Assembly (NCBI GenBank): GCA_031119515.1
Contig: JAVHXR010000023.1
Location: forward strand, 1 to 15,234
Reading direction: 5' to 3'
Length of the DNA: 15,234 bases
Origin: Propionicimonas sp.
GTDB taxonomy: Bacteria; Actinomycetota; Actinomycetes; Propionibacteriales; Propionibacteriaceae
The notes under the pieces are model-generated. The model worked only from the letters and a program-made list of their open reading frames with translations, did not search any database and was not told where the DNA came from. The translations under genes were made by a program, and so were the position numbers. Below, in pieces: positions 5,221 through 11,838 of the stretch. Position 1 is the first letter of the stretch, and every line of letters begins with the position of its first letter.

Positions 5221-8013
5221 GTGGAGGGACTCTTCGAGCGTGCGCGCGAGTTGGCCGAACTCGAGGCGCGGCTGGCTGCGGCGACCGACGGCGAGGGGTC
5301 GCTCGCGCTCGTCGAGGGTCCGGCAGGGATCGGCAAGAGCCGCCTGCTGGCCGAGTTCCGGCGTCGCTCCCGCGGGCGGGTCACCGTCCTGACCGCGCGC
5401 GGCAGCGAGCTCGAACAGGACTTCGCGTTCGGCGTTGTCAGGCAGCTGTTCGAGGCTGAGCTGGGGACCACGGAACAGCGCGAGCGGCTGCTCCGCGGCG
5501 CCGCCGCCACAGCCGGGGCCGTGTTCGGCGACCCGGACGCCGGGGACGGTGGCGCCGGCGGCGCCAGCTTCGCCACCCTCCACGGCCTCTACTGGCTGGT
5601 GCTGAACCTCGCCGAGGAGGCGCCGGTCCTGTTGAGCGTCGACGACCTGCACTGGTGCGACCGCCCGTCGCTGCGCTTCCTGGAGTACCTCGCCCGCCGG
5701 CTGGAGGGCCAGCCGGTCCTGCTGGTCGCAGGGCTGCGGGACGGCGAGCCGGGCGCCGACCCCGTGCTGCTCGGCGCGCTGCGCCACGATCCGTCGGTCA
5801 CGGTCGTGCGGCCCGGCCCGCTCACCGCGGACGCGCTGGCCAGGATCATCGCCGACGAACTCGGCGCGGTGCCGGAGCCGGCGTTCGTCGAGGTCTGCCT
5901 GGAGTCGACCGGCGGCAGCCCGCTGCTGCTCACCCAGCTGCTGACGGCGCTGCGGGCGGAGGGCATCCGTCCGGACGCCGGCCACACCGCCCGGGTCCAC
6001 CAGATCGGGCCGCGCGCCGTCTCGCGGACGGTGCTGCTGCGGCTGGCGCGACTCGACACCGACGCCGGCGCGGTGGCGGCCGCCGTCGCCGTGCTGAACG
6101 AGGGCGCCGAGCTGACCGCCGTCGCCCGGCTTGCCGGGGTCAGCGAGGTCGTCGCCGGGGACGCGGCCCGTGCCCTGGCCGACGCCGAGATCCTGCGGGA
6201 CGGCACCCCGCTGGCGTTCGTCCACCCGCTGGTGCGCGACGCGGTCTACCACGAGCTGGCGCAGTCCGAACGTGCCCGGCGGCACTCCGCCGCCGCCGGC
6301 ATCCTGCGCGACCTCGGCGCCGGCGAGGAGCGCACCGCCGCCCAGTTGCTGCTCAGCCCGCCGGCTGGCCAGCAGTGGGCGGTAGACCTGCTGCGGGCAG
6401 CGGCGGGCTCGGCGGTGCGGTCCGGGGCTCCCGAGAGCGCGGCCGCCTACCTTCGCCGTGCGGTCGAGGAACTGCCCGCGGCAGCCGACCGTGGCCAGTT
6501 GCTGTACGAACTCGGCAGCGCGGAGGCGTTGGTGAGCGGACGGGACGCCGTCCCGCATCTCAGGGAGGCCTACGAGCTGCAGGTCGACCCCGAAGCCAGG
6601 GCGGCCACAGCGGGCCTGCTCTGCCGGCTGTTGCTGTTCACCGACTCGGCGGAGGCGGCCTCGTCGTTCGCCAGGCGGGCGATCGAGGAACTGCCCGAGG
6701 AGCTGGTCGACCTGCGGCGAGGGCTGTCGGCGTTCGAGTACATGACCGGCTACTTCGGCGGCGGTGACCCGATCCGGCTCGCCGAGCTGCGCCAGTACCG
6801 GACCCTCGACGAGCCGCTGCCGGGTGCCCGGCACCTGCTCGCGATGGCGGCCTGGGAGGCGGTCTGCAGCGACGGTGCCGCGGAGGAGGCGTCCGGGATC
6901 GCGTTGCGTGCGCTCTCCGACGACCTGGTCCGGGCGACCGACCCCACCCTGATCTGGTTCGCGGCGACCAACACGATCGTCTTCTCCGACCGGCCGGAGG
7001 CGCTGCCGATCTACGAGGCCGCCTTGGCCGAGGCCTACCGGCGGGGGTCGTTGTTCACCGTCTCCGCCATCAACATGTGGCTCGGCTACGCCAAGTACCT
7101 GCAGGGCGACCTGGCCGCGGGGGAGGAGATGCTCCGGGCCGCGATCGAGGGCTACACGGTGTGGGGCTACAACAACCAGGCCGTCGACACGGCGCGGTGC
7201 TTCCTGGCGTCCCTGCTGTACGAGCGGGGCCAGCTGGACGAGGCACTGGAGGTGTTCGACCGGGTCGGTGCGACCGATCCCGGCGAGAACACCTCGTCGT
7301 GGTGGGCGGCAACCCGGGCCTCGCTGCTGCTCGGCCTCGACCGGGCCGAGGAGGCGCTCCCGATCACGTACGCGATGGAGGCCAGGGCGGCGGTCGGGGC
7401 GGACTCGAGCCGGCTGTGGTGGCGGGTGATGCGGGCTGCGGCGCTGGCGCGGCTGGGGCGCCGCGACGAGGCGCTCGAGCTCGCCCTCGAGGACCTCGCC
7501 GTCAACCGGGCGTTCGGAGCGCCGGCGCACCTGGGACGAAGCCTGCGCGTGGTGGGGGTGCTGACCGGCGGGGACGAGGGGCTGGCGCACCGGAGGGAGG
7601 CCGTCGAGGTGCTGGAGAGCTCCTGCCACCGCCTCGAACTGTGCCAGGCACTGGAGGCGTACGGGGCCGCGTTGCGCCGCGCCCGACGTCCGTTGGAGGC
7701 CCGCGAGCCGCTGCTGCGAGCCCTCGACCTGGCCAGCGCCTGCGGGGTGGAGCCGATGGCGGCCCGGGTGCGCGCGGAGTTGCAGGCGGCGGGCGCGCGT
7801 CCCCGCCGGGACGCGATCAGCGGCATGGACTCACTCACCCCGAGCGAGCGCCGGGTGGTCGAGCTGGCTGCCGCCGGCCGGGCCAACCGGGACATCGCCC
7901 AGGATCTCTACGTCACGCCGAAGACCGTCGAGGTGCACCTGTCCAGCGCCTACCGCAAGCTCGGGATCCGCTCGCGCGGCGAGCTCGGGGGAGTCCTGGC
8001 CGCCGCCGGCTGA
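5221..8013 (+). CDS. LuxR-family ATPase regulator (LAL / MalT-like), 930 aa
   Basis: This is a large ATP-binding LuxR-type transcription regulator. An N-terminal STAND/AAA-like ATPase has Walker A GPAGIGKS at 33-40 and Walker B VLLSVDDLHWCD at 136-147. A long alpha-helical, TPR-like middle (about 350-860) follows. The C-terminal LuxR helix-turn-helix is at about 871-930 (SLTPSERRVVELAAAG, then NRDIAQDLYVTPKTVEVHLS). Members of this class are switched by ligand and nucleotide binding to the sensor and ATPase parts, then activate target promoters. The GTG start fits the family N-terminus (EGLFERARELAELEARL) and the leaderless promoter. The 217-residue gene with a matching promoter element is the obvious candidate target, which would also imply autoregulation. 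The ligand cannot be read from the sequence. Confidence 0.92.
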   Translation: MEGLFERARELAELEARLAAATDGEGSLALVEGPAGIGKSRLLAEFRRRSRGRVTVLTARGSELEQDFAFGVVRQLFEAELGTTEQRERLLRGAAATAGAVFGDPDAGDGGAGGASFATLHGLYWLVLNLAEEAPVLLSVDDLHWCDRPSLRFLEYLARRLEGQPVLLVAGLRDGEPGADPVLLGALRHDPSVTVVRPGPLTADALARIIADELGAVPEPAFVEVCLESTGGSPLLLTQLLTALRAEGIRPDAGHTARVHQIGPRAVSRTVLLRLARLDTDAGAVAAAVAVLNEGAELTAVARLAGVSEVVAGDAARALADAEILRDGTPLAFVHPLVRDAVYHELAQSERARRHSAAAGILRDLGAGEERTAAQLLLSPPAGQQWAVDLLRAAAGSAVRSGAPESAAAYLRRAVEELPAAADRGQLLYELGSAEALVSGRDAVPHLREAYELQVDPEARAATAGLLCRLLLFTDSAEAASSFARRAIEELPEELVDLRRGLSAFEYMTGYFGGGDPIRLAELRQYRTLDEPLPGARHLLAMAAWEAVCSDGAAEEASGIALRALSDDLVRATDPTLIWFAATNTIVFSDRPEALPIYEAALAEAYRRGSLFTVSAINMWLGYAKYLQGDLAAGEEMLRAAIEGYTVWGYNNQAVDTARCFLASLLYERGQLDEALEVFDRVGATDPGENTSSWWAATRASLLLGLDRAEEALPITYAMEARAAVGADSSRLWWRVMRAAALARLGRRDEALELALEDLAVNRAFGAPAHLGRSLRVVGVLTGGDEGLAHRREAVEVLESSCHRLELCQALEAYGAALRRARRPLEAREPLLRALDLASACGVEPMAARVRAELQAAGARPRRDAISGMDSLTPSERRVVELAAAGRANRDIAQDLYVTPKTVEVHLSSAYRKLGIRSRGELGGVLAAAG

Positions 8014-8102
8014 ACTCCGCGCCCCCTTCGCCGGCGAGGCTGTTCCACCGACGACTTCGCTGCCTGGCTCTGGTCCGGACTGGCGGCGCCGTCCTGCTCG
8101 GC

Positions 8103-8161
8103 GGCTCTCGTCGAGGGCCATCCTTCATCGCCGAGAGCCAGCGCCTGGGCACTGGCTCTCG
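8103..8161 (+). terminator. Two mutually exclusive hairpins after the LuxR-type gene
   Basis: CGAGAGCC (8132-8139) can pair upstream with GGCTCTCG (8103-8110). Alternatively CGAGAGCCAG (8132-8141) can pair downstream with CTGGCTCTCG (8152-8161), a 10-bp stem with a 10-nt loop. They share the same middle strand, so only one can form at a time. No T-run follows, as is common in high-GC actinobacteria. Termination is the simplest role. Confidence 0.45.
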
Positions 8162-8202
8162 CGGCTGGGGGCTGGCTGTCGGCGACGGGGGCTGGCTGTC
8201 GG
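8108..8202. repeat. Dispersed intergenic module, copy A
   Basis: A 23-nt block (8108-8130, ending CCTTCATCG) matches 22 of 23 bases at 15071-15093. Downstream GCTGTCGG occurs at 8175 and 8195, exactly 20 nt apart, inside a GGGGGCTGGCTGTCGG tandem (8167-8182, 8187-8202). The same pair of modules in the same order is found after the YceI gene, so this is a two-part dispersed element. Confidence 0.65.
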
Positions 8203-8231
8203 TGGGGGAGAGCGGCGACGCCCGCGGCCGT

Positions 8232-8271
8232 CGCCAGGCGCCTGGCGCCCGGCGCCCGGTGTCTGGTGTCT
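8232..8271. repeat. 16-bp palindrome and four 7-bp tandem units
   Basis: CGCCAGGCGCCTGGCG (8232-8247) is a perfect palindrome. It runs into GGCGCCC, GGCGCCC, GGTGTCT, GGTGTCT (8244-8271), a heptamer array in which the two halves differ only by C/T transitions. This is simple-sequence DNA with no clear function. Confidence 0.6.
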
Positions 8272-8426
8272 GGGCTGGTCGACGCCGTCGCCTCGTGGCC
8301 GGAGCGGCTCCCGCGTTCACCGGTCACGGGCGCGCCCTTCGTGGTGGGCGCGGCGGGGTCGCGCCGATCGCGCACCCGGGTCGCCGGGGCGAAACCTTGG
8401 GGTCGGGGATGGGGTAGCTCCCTGAT

Positions 8427-8461
8427 GGCTGGTGGGGTGCGCCGCACCGAGGCTGGTGGGG
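8427..8461. promoter_or_regulatory. Possible operator upstream of the FAD oxidoreductase
   Basis: GGTGCG-C-CGCACC (8436-8448) is a perfect 13-bp inverted repeat. It is flanked by two direct copies of GGCTGGTGGGG (8427-8437 and 8451-8461). It lies 36 nt before the start at 8485. A binding site is plausible, but no promoter was identified. Confidence 0.3.
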
Positions 8462-8484
8462 CATCGGACGACAGGAACCCCACG

Positions 8485-9849
8485 ATGACCATCGTCGCGA
8501 CCCGAATCGACACCACCACAGGCAACGGCACCGTCCTCTACCCCGGCGACCCCGGCTGGGACGAGGCCCGAGGCGGCTTCAACCTCCTCGTCGACCACCG
8601 GCCGGAGGCGATCGCGCTTCCCCGCAACGAGCGCGAGGTCGCGGCCGCCGTGGCCCTGGCCCGCAGCCGTGGCTGGAAGGTTGCAGCCCAGGGCACCGGG
8701 CACAACGCCGGCGCCTACGCCGGGCTCTCCGGGATGCTGCTCGTCAACACCTCAAGGCTCACCGGCGTGGAGTACGACCTCGCCAACCACCGCGTGCGGG
8801 TCGGCGCCGCGACCCGGTGGGGCGACGTCATCAGCCCGCTCTCCGACCGCGGCTTCGCCGCCCTGCACGGCTCGTCCCCGCTGGTCGGGATCGCCGGCTA
8901 CTCCCTCGGCGGCGGGATCGGCTGGCTCTCCCGCAAGCACGGCCTCCAGGCGAGCGCCGTCACCGCGATCGAGCTCGTCACCGCCGAAGGCCACCTGGTG
9001 CGCACCGACGCCGTCCACGAGCCGGAGCTGTTCTGGGCACTGCGCGGCGGGAACGGCAACTTCGGGGTCGTCACGGCGCTCGAGTTCGAGGTCCAGCCGG
9101 TCACCCGGATGTACGCCGGCGTGATGTTCTTCCCCGCGGAGCGTTCGGTCGAGGTGCTGCGGACCTGGACCGGCCAGCTGCCGTCCTTCCCCGAGGAACT
9201 CACCACCTGGGCCACGATCCTGCACGTGCCGCCGCTGCCCGAGATCCCCGAGCCGCTCCAGGGCCGCTCCCTGGTCGCGGTGATGGGCGTGTTCCTCGGA
9301 GACGAGGCGGACGGCCGCGCGCTGCTCGAGCCGCTCCGGGCGCTCGGCCCCGAGATCGACCTGTTCGGGCTGCAACCGCCTGCCGCCATCGCAGACCTGG
9401 CGATGGATCCGACCTCGCCGATGCCGATGTGCAGCGCGACGGCGCTGCTCAACGCGCTGCCTGACTCCACCATCGATGCGGTGGCGGGCCTGGTCGCCCG
9501 CCCGGACTCCCCGATCCTGATGACCCAGTTCCGCCACCTCGGCGGGGCGGCGGGACGACCGGATCCCGATGGTGGCGCCCGGGACTGCCTGCCGGGCGAG
9601 GTCGTCGTCTACGCGGTCGGGGTGGTGCCGGTCCCCGAGGCCGAGCAGCCGCTGCTGGGTGCGCTCACCGCACTGCGCACCATGGTGTTGCCGCACCGGG
9701 CGGGTGAGTACCCGAACTTCGTCGAGGAGCCCGCCGACACCAGCCGGTTCTGGGGTCAGGACGACTGGACGCGGCTGCGCAGGGCCAAGGCCCTGTACGA
9801 CCCCGAGGACCTGTTCCGGGGCAACCACCACATCCCGCCGGAGGCGTGA
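8485..9849 (+). CDS. FAD-binding oxidoreductase, BBE / 6-HDNO-like, 454 aa
   Basis: This is a flavoprotein of the FAD_binding_4 (PCMH) plus C-terminal BBE type, which oxidises small alcohols, amines or sugars and passes electrons to O2 or another acceptor. The start is ATG 8485 (MTIVATRIDT), with AGGAA upstream (8473-8477). Upstream codons in frame look non-coding. GTGHNAGAYAG (70-80) carries His73, at the place of the 8-alpha-histidyl-FAD residue of 6-hydroxy-D-nicotine oxidase. GIAGYSLGGGIGW follows at about 137-149; the Cys that gives a second flavin bond in bicovalent BBE enzymes is Ala here, so a single covalent bond is expected. The C-terminus has the family pattern NFVEE, WGQDDW, RLRRAKALYDPEDLF, NHHIPP. 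No signal peptide is seen, so it is probably cytoplasmic. The substrate cannot be told. A terminator follows at 9883. Confidence 0.9.
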   Translation: MTIVATRIDTTTGNGTVLYPGDPGWDEARGGFNLLVDHRPEAIALPRNEREVAAAVALARSRGWKVAAQGTGHNAGAYAGLSGMLLVNTSRLTGVEYDLANHRVRVGAATRWGDVISPLSDRGFAALHGSSPLVGIAGYSLGGGIGWLSRKHGLQASAVTAIELVTAEGHLVRTDAVHEPELFWALRGGNGNFGVVTALEFEVQPVTRMYAGVMFFPAERSVEVLRTWTGQLPSFPEELTTWATILHVPPLPEIPEPLQGRSLVAVMGVFLGDEADGRALLEPLRALGPEIDLFGLQPPAAIADLAMDPTSPMPMCSATALLNALPDSTIDAVAGLVARPDSPILMTQFRHLGGAAGRPDPDGGARDCLPGEVVVYAVGVVPVPEAEQPLLGALTALRTMVLPHRAGEYPNFVEEPADTSRFWGQDDWTRLRRAKALYDPEDLFRGNHHIPPEA

Positions 9850-9882
9850 CCGGTCCGGCCGACGGTCCCGACAAGGGAGCCA

Positions 9883-9922
9883 GGGGTGCCCCGCGCCGGC
9901 GGCGGGGCACCCCCGTCATTTT
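9883..9922 (+). terminator. Intrinsic terminator after the FAD oxidoreductase
   Basis: GGGGTGCCCCGC (9883-9894) pairs perfectly over 12 bp with GCGGGGCACCCC (9902-9913) across a 7-nt loop, and TCATTTT follows. This is the best-formed intrinsic terminator in the window. Confidence 0.8.
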
Positions 9923-9990
9923 GACGCCGGGAAAATCACCAAAATGATCGCCGATCCGCCTTGACGTCGCCGCCGGACCTGGCGTAGTTT
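9916..9990 (+). promoter_or_regulatory. Promoter and upstream inverted repeat of the small-gene cluster
   Basis: TTGACG (9961-9966), an 18-bp spacer and TAGTTT (9985-9990) form a good housekeeping-type promoter, with transcription expected near 9997. Upstream, TCATTTTG (9916-9923) and CAAAATGA (9940-9947) are perfect 8-bp inverted arms in an otherwise GC-rich setting. They end 13 bp before the -35, a position suited to an activator site. The left arm overlaps the T-run of the preceding terminator. Confidence 0.6.
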
Positions 9991-10031
9991 TCACTGCTGG
10001 CCCTACGAGGAATGAAAGGAGGCCCCTGGAG

Positions 10032-10121
10032 ATGATTCAGTTCACCTACGGCATGCAAGTCGCTGATGCCCGTTTGCAGCGGGCCACGCTCCTCGGTGCC
10101 AACGCTCTGACGGGCATCTGA
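10032..10121 (+). CDS. 29-residue peptide (MIQFTYGMQV...ALTGI)
   Basis: A short open frame begins at ATG 10032, 9 nt after AAAGGAGG (10015-10022), the second strongest ribosome site in the window after the GDPD gene's, and ends at TGA 10119-10121. The well-formed promoter 40 nt upstream supports real translation. The peptide starts MIQFTYGMQVADARLQ, ends LLGANALTGI, and has no Cys, Ser or Trp. It is not obviously a signal peptide or a membrane span. It could be a functional micropeptide, a leader peptide controlling the downstream genes, or a truncated member of the short actinobacterial proteins that start with similar MxxFTYxMxVAD-like residues. That last comparison is from memory and unverified. 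No run of one amino acid suggests classical attenuation. Confidence 0.55.
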   Translation: MIQFTYGMQVADARLQRATLLGANALTGI

Positions 10122-10267
10122 CCCGCTCAGGGGCGAAGTCTGCCCATTTCCCGGGCAATTCTCACCGCAAGCCCTAATCGCCTTGCAGCGTGCTCGGCAC
10201 GCTCCCACGGCGTTTGGCGCAACCACGTCCAAACGTCCCCATGTCACCCACTGAACAGAGGATTCCC
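10122..10267 (+). other. Structured stretch between peptide and 121-aa gene
   Basis: Three short inverted repeats follow one another: TGCCC/GGGCA (10141-10145, 10153-10157), AGCGTGC/GCACGCT with loop TCG (10187-10203), and CGTTTGG/CCAAACG (10211-10217, 10229-10235). They lie between the peptide stop and the next ribosome site. I could not match the stretch to any known riboswitch consensus. Confidence 0.4.
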
Positions 10268-10633
10268 ATGTCCACACTCGCTCTCCAGCGAGGTTCGGAG
10301 GCGACGTGGCTGCAGGAGCAGCCGGTCGCCCCGGACCTCACGATCCGGACCGTCGCATCACCGGATGCGATCCCGACCGCCGGTCGCCCGGCGATCCCCG
10401 ACCCCGAACACGTCAAGAGGAAACCGACCACCATGACCACCACCCTGTCTCCGAAGAAGGAGACGACCACCGCGCTGGCGATCCCGATCGCCCTGCCCCC
10501 GACGTCGCCCAGCCGGGTGAGCGTCCTGATCCGCCGGGTGCGCAGCTTCCTGGCGTCCGTCCCGTTGGAACACGAGCTGGACACCGTCAACCTGCGCCGC
10601 GAAATCACCCTGCACCGTCTGCAACTGAAGTGA
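10268..10633 (+). CDS. Uncharacterised basic protein, 121 aa
   Basis: The start is ATG 10268, with AGAGGA (10257-10262) 5 nt upstream. A later in-frame ATG at 10433 (66 residues, MTTTLSPKKE) is possible but has a poorly spaced ribosome site. Third-position GC stays high over both halves, supporting translation from 10268. Residues 1-55 are Pro/Ala-rich and low in structure. The C-terminal part (VSVLIRRVRSFLASVPLEHE, then LRREITLHRLQLK) is a basic amphipathic helix-like region. There is no Cys and no membrane span. I do not recognise the family. It sits between the 29-residue peptide and the acetyltransferase and is probably cotranscribed with the peptide. Confidence 0.5.
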   Translation: MSTLALQRGSEATWLQEQPVAPDLTIRTVASPDAIPTAGRPAIPDPEHVKRKPTTMTTTLSPKKETTTALAIPIALPPTSPSRVSVLIRRVRSFLASVPLEHELDTVNLRREITLHRLQLK

Positions 10634-10638
10634 CCCGA

Positions 10639-10667
10639 ACGGCCCGGGGCCATCCGCCCCGGGCCGT
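10639..10667 (+). terminator. 12-bp hairpin between the 121-aa gene and the GNAT gene
   Basis: ACGGCCCGGGGC (10639-10650) pairs perfectly with GCCCCGGGCCGT (10656-10667) across the loop CATCC. It starts 5 nt after the stop codon and has no T-run. It may end part of the transcripts, giving more of the small genes than of the acetyltransferase, or protect the 3' end of a processed message. Confidence 0.6.
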
Positions 10668-10695
10668 CCGGGCCGATCCGAGGAGCGACCCGAAG

Positions 10696-11784
10696 ATGCC
10701 CACCCCCGTCCCCGAGGCCGAGATCCGGCCGCTCACCATCCCGGCCTCGCTCAGCGACGCCGACGCCCACGACTTCCGCGAGATGGTCGAGGTCCGCAAC
10801 CGCGTCTACCGTGAGGTCAGCGGCCACGACGACCACGCCATGACCGCCGAGGCGCTCCTGCCCCACTTCGGCCCCGATCCCTACCAGCTGCGCTACTTCT
10901 GGGTAGTCGTGGTGAACGGACGCGTGGTCGGCCGCGCGGGTGTGGACCTGCCCCTCGAGGCGGGCTCACGAAGCGCCTACTGGCAGGTCGAGTTGCTTGC
11001 CGAGTTCCACGGCCGGGGGATCGGCAGCCAGGCCTACGAGCTGATCGAACGCACCGCCGCGGGGCACGGTCGCACCGTCCTGCAGTCCTGGGCAGAACAC
11101 CGCGAGGCCCCCGGGGAGCGGCTGGAGGCACCGACCGGCTTCGGGAGCATCCCGGCCGGCGACCGCGCCGCACGCTTCTACCGCCGGCAGGGCTACACCC
11201 TCGAGCAGATCGAGCGCTGCTCGGTCCTCGACCTGCAGGCTCCGCTCGACACCGCGGAAGGGCTGCTGGAGAAGGCCAGGCTCGCCGCCACCGGCTACCG
11301 GGTGGTCGGCTGGTTCGCTCCCACCCCGCCCGAGTTCGTCGACGACTACGCCTGGTTGAAGTCGCGGATGGCCACCGACGCCCCGGCCGCCGGCCTCGAG
11401 TTCGACGAGGAGGCGTGGGACGCGGCGCGCGTCGCGCTGCTCGACTCCCGCCTCACCGCCGGCGGCCGGGCCACCCGGGTGGCTGCCGCGCAGCACCTGG
11501 AGAGCGGACGCCTGGTGGCGTTCAGCGAGCTCGCGATCGGTGCGAACCGGAGTGAGGCGAGCCACCAGGAGGACACCCTCGTCCTCAAGGAGCATCGCGG
11601 CCACCAGCTCGGCACCCTCGTCAAGTGCGAGAACCTGCTCGCCTGGCGTGACTTCGTGCCGGAATCCCCGCGGGTGATGACCTACAACGCCGAGGAGAAC
11701 CGGCCGATGCTCGACATCAACGAGGCGATGGGGTTCGTCCCGCTCTCTTATGAGGGGGCGTGGAAGAAGGTCCTGGCCAACTGA
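10696..11784 (+). CDS. Tandem-domain GNAT acetyltransferase, 362 aa
   Basis: Two GNAT folds are joined in one chain, as in mycothiol synthase (MshD)-like and related actinobacterial enzymes that acetylate an amine using acetyl-CoA. Domain 1 (about 10-180) has the acyl-CoA pyrophosphate loop HGRGIGSQA at 105-113. Domain 2 (about 195-362) has HRGHQLGTLVK at 300-310 and the family ending YNAEENRPMLDINEAMGF (330-347). Both CoA loops look intact, unlike many tandem GNATs in which one half is degenerate. The start is ATG 10696, with AGGAG (10681-10685) 10 nt upstream. No separate promoter is clear, so expression probably comes from the promoter at 9961 through the hairpin at 10639. The substrate is unknown. 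The tandem layout alone does not make it mshD. Confidence 0.85.
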   Translation: MPTPVPEAEIRPLTIPASLSDADAHDFREMVEVRNRVYREVSGHDDHAMTAEALLPHFGPDPYQLRYFWVVVVNGRVVGRAGVDLPLEAGSRSAYWQVELLAEFHGRGIGSQAYELIERTAAGHGRTVLQSWAEHREAPGERLEAPTGFGSIPAGDRAARFYRRQGYTLEQIERCSVLDLQAPLDTAEGLLEKARLAATGYRVVGWFAPTPPEFVDDYAWLKSRMATDAPAAGLEFDEEAWDAARVALLDSRLTAGGRATRVAAAQHLESGRLVAFSELAIGANRSEASHQEDTLVLKEHRGHQLGTLVKCENLLAWRDFVPESPRVMTYNAEENRPMLDINEAMGFVPLSYEGAWKKVLAN

Positions 11785-11797
11785 TCGACGCTGGCAA

Positions 11798-11829
11798 GGC
11801 CGTGCCGGGTCGCTCGACCCGGCACGGCC
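11798..11829. terminator. 13-bp bidirectional terminator hairpin
   Basis: GGCCGTGCCGGGT (11798-11810) pairs perfectly with ACCCGGCACGGCC (11817-11829) across the loop CGCTCG. It lies between the convergent stops of the GNAT and phosphodiesterase genes, so it can serve both. There is no T-run on either side. Confidence 0.7.
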
Positions 11830-11838
11830 GCACCGAGG

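Larger units (their letters stand above)
8014..8484. other. 471-bp gap rich in hairpins and short repeats
   Basis: No credible gene is seen. From left to right the gap holds alternative hairpins (8103-8161), a dispersed repeat module (8108-8202), a 16-bp perfect palindrome CGCCAGGCGCCTGGCG (8232-8247) and four 7-bp tandem units (8244-8271). A CGCGCCC/GGGCGCG hairpin (8331-8352) and a 13-bp palindrome (8436-8448) lie nearer the next start. No convincing -35/-10 pair for the FAD oxidoreductase stands out. Confidence 0.7.

Noticed and set aside
5206..7629. Minus-strand open frame of 807 codons opposite the LuxR-type gene
   Set aside because: It is an antisense shadow rich in Arg, Gly, Gln and Pro with no motif, while the plus strand has clear Walker and LuxR motifs.
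7077..8417. Plus-strand open frame overlapping the LuxR-type gene end and the following gap
   Set aside because: Out-of-frame Gly/Arg-rich shadow that ignores the stop region and repeat-rich gap; no ribosome site or domain.
8266..8484. N-terminal extension of the FAD oxidoreductase
   Set aside because: The extra 73 codons are not FAD-oxidoreductase-like; ATG 8485 has its own ribosome site and gives the expected His73 position.
10122..10267. Known riboswitch
   Set aside because: Hairpins are present, but no match to SAM, cobalamin, TPP, FMN or ydaO consensus cores could be found by eye.
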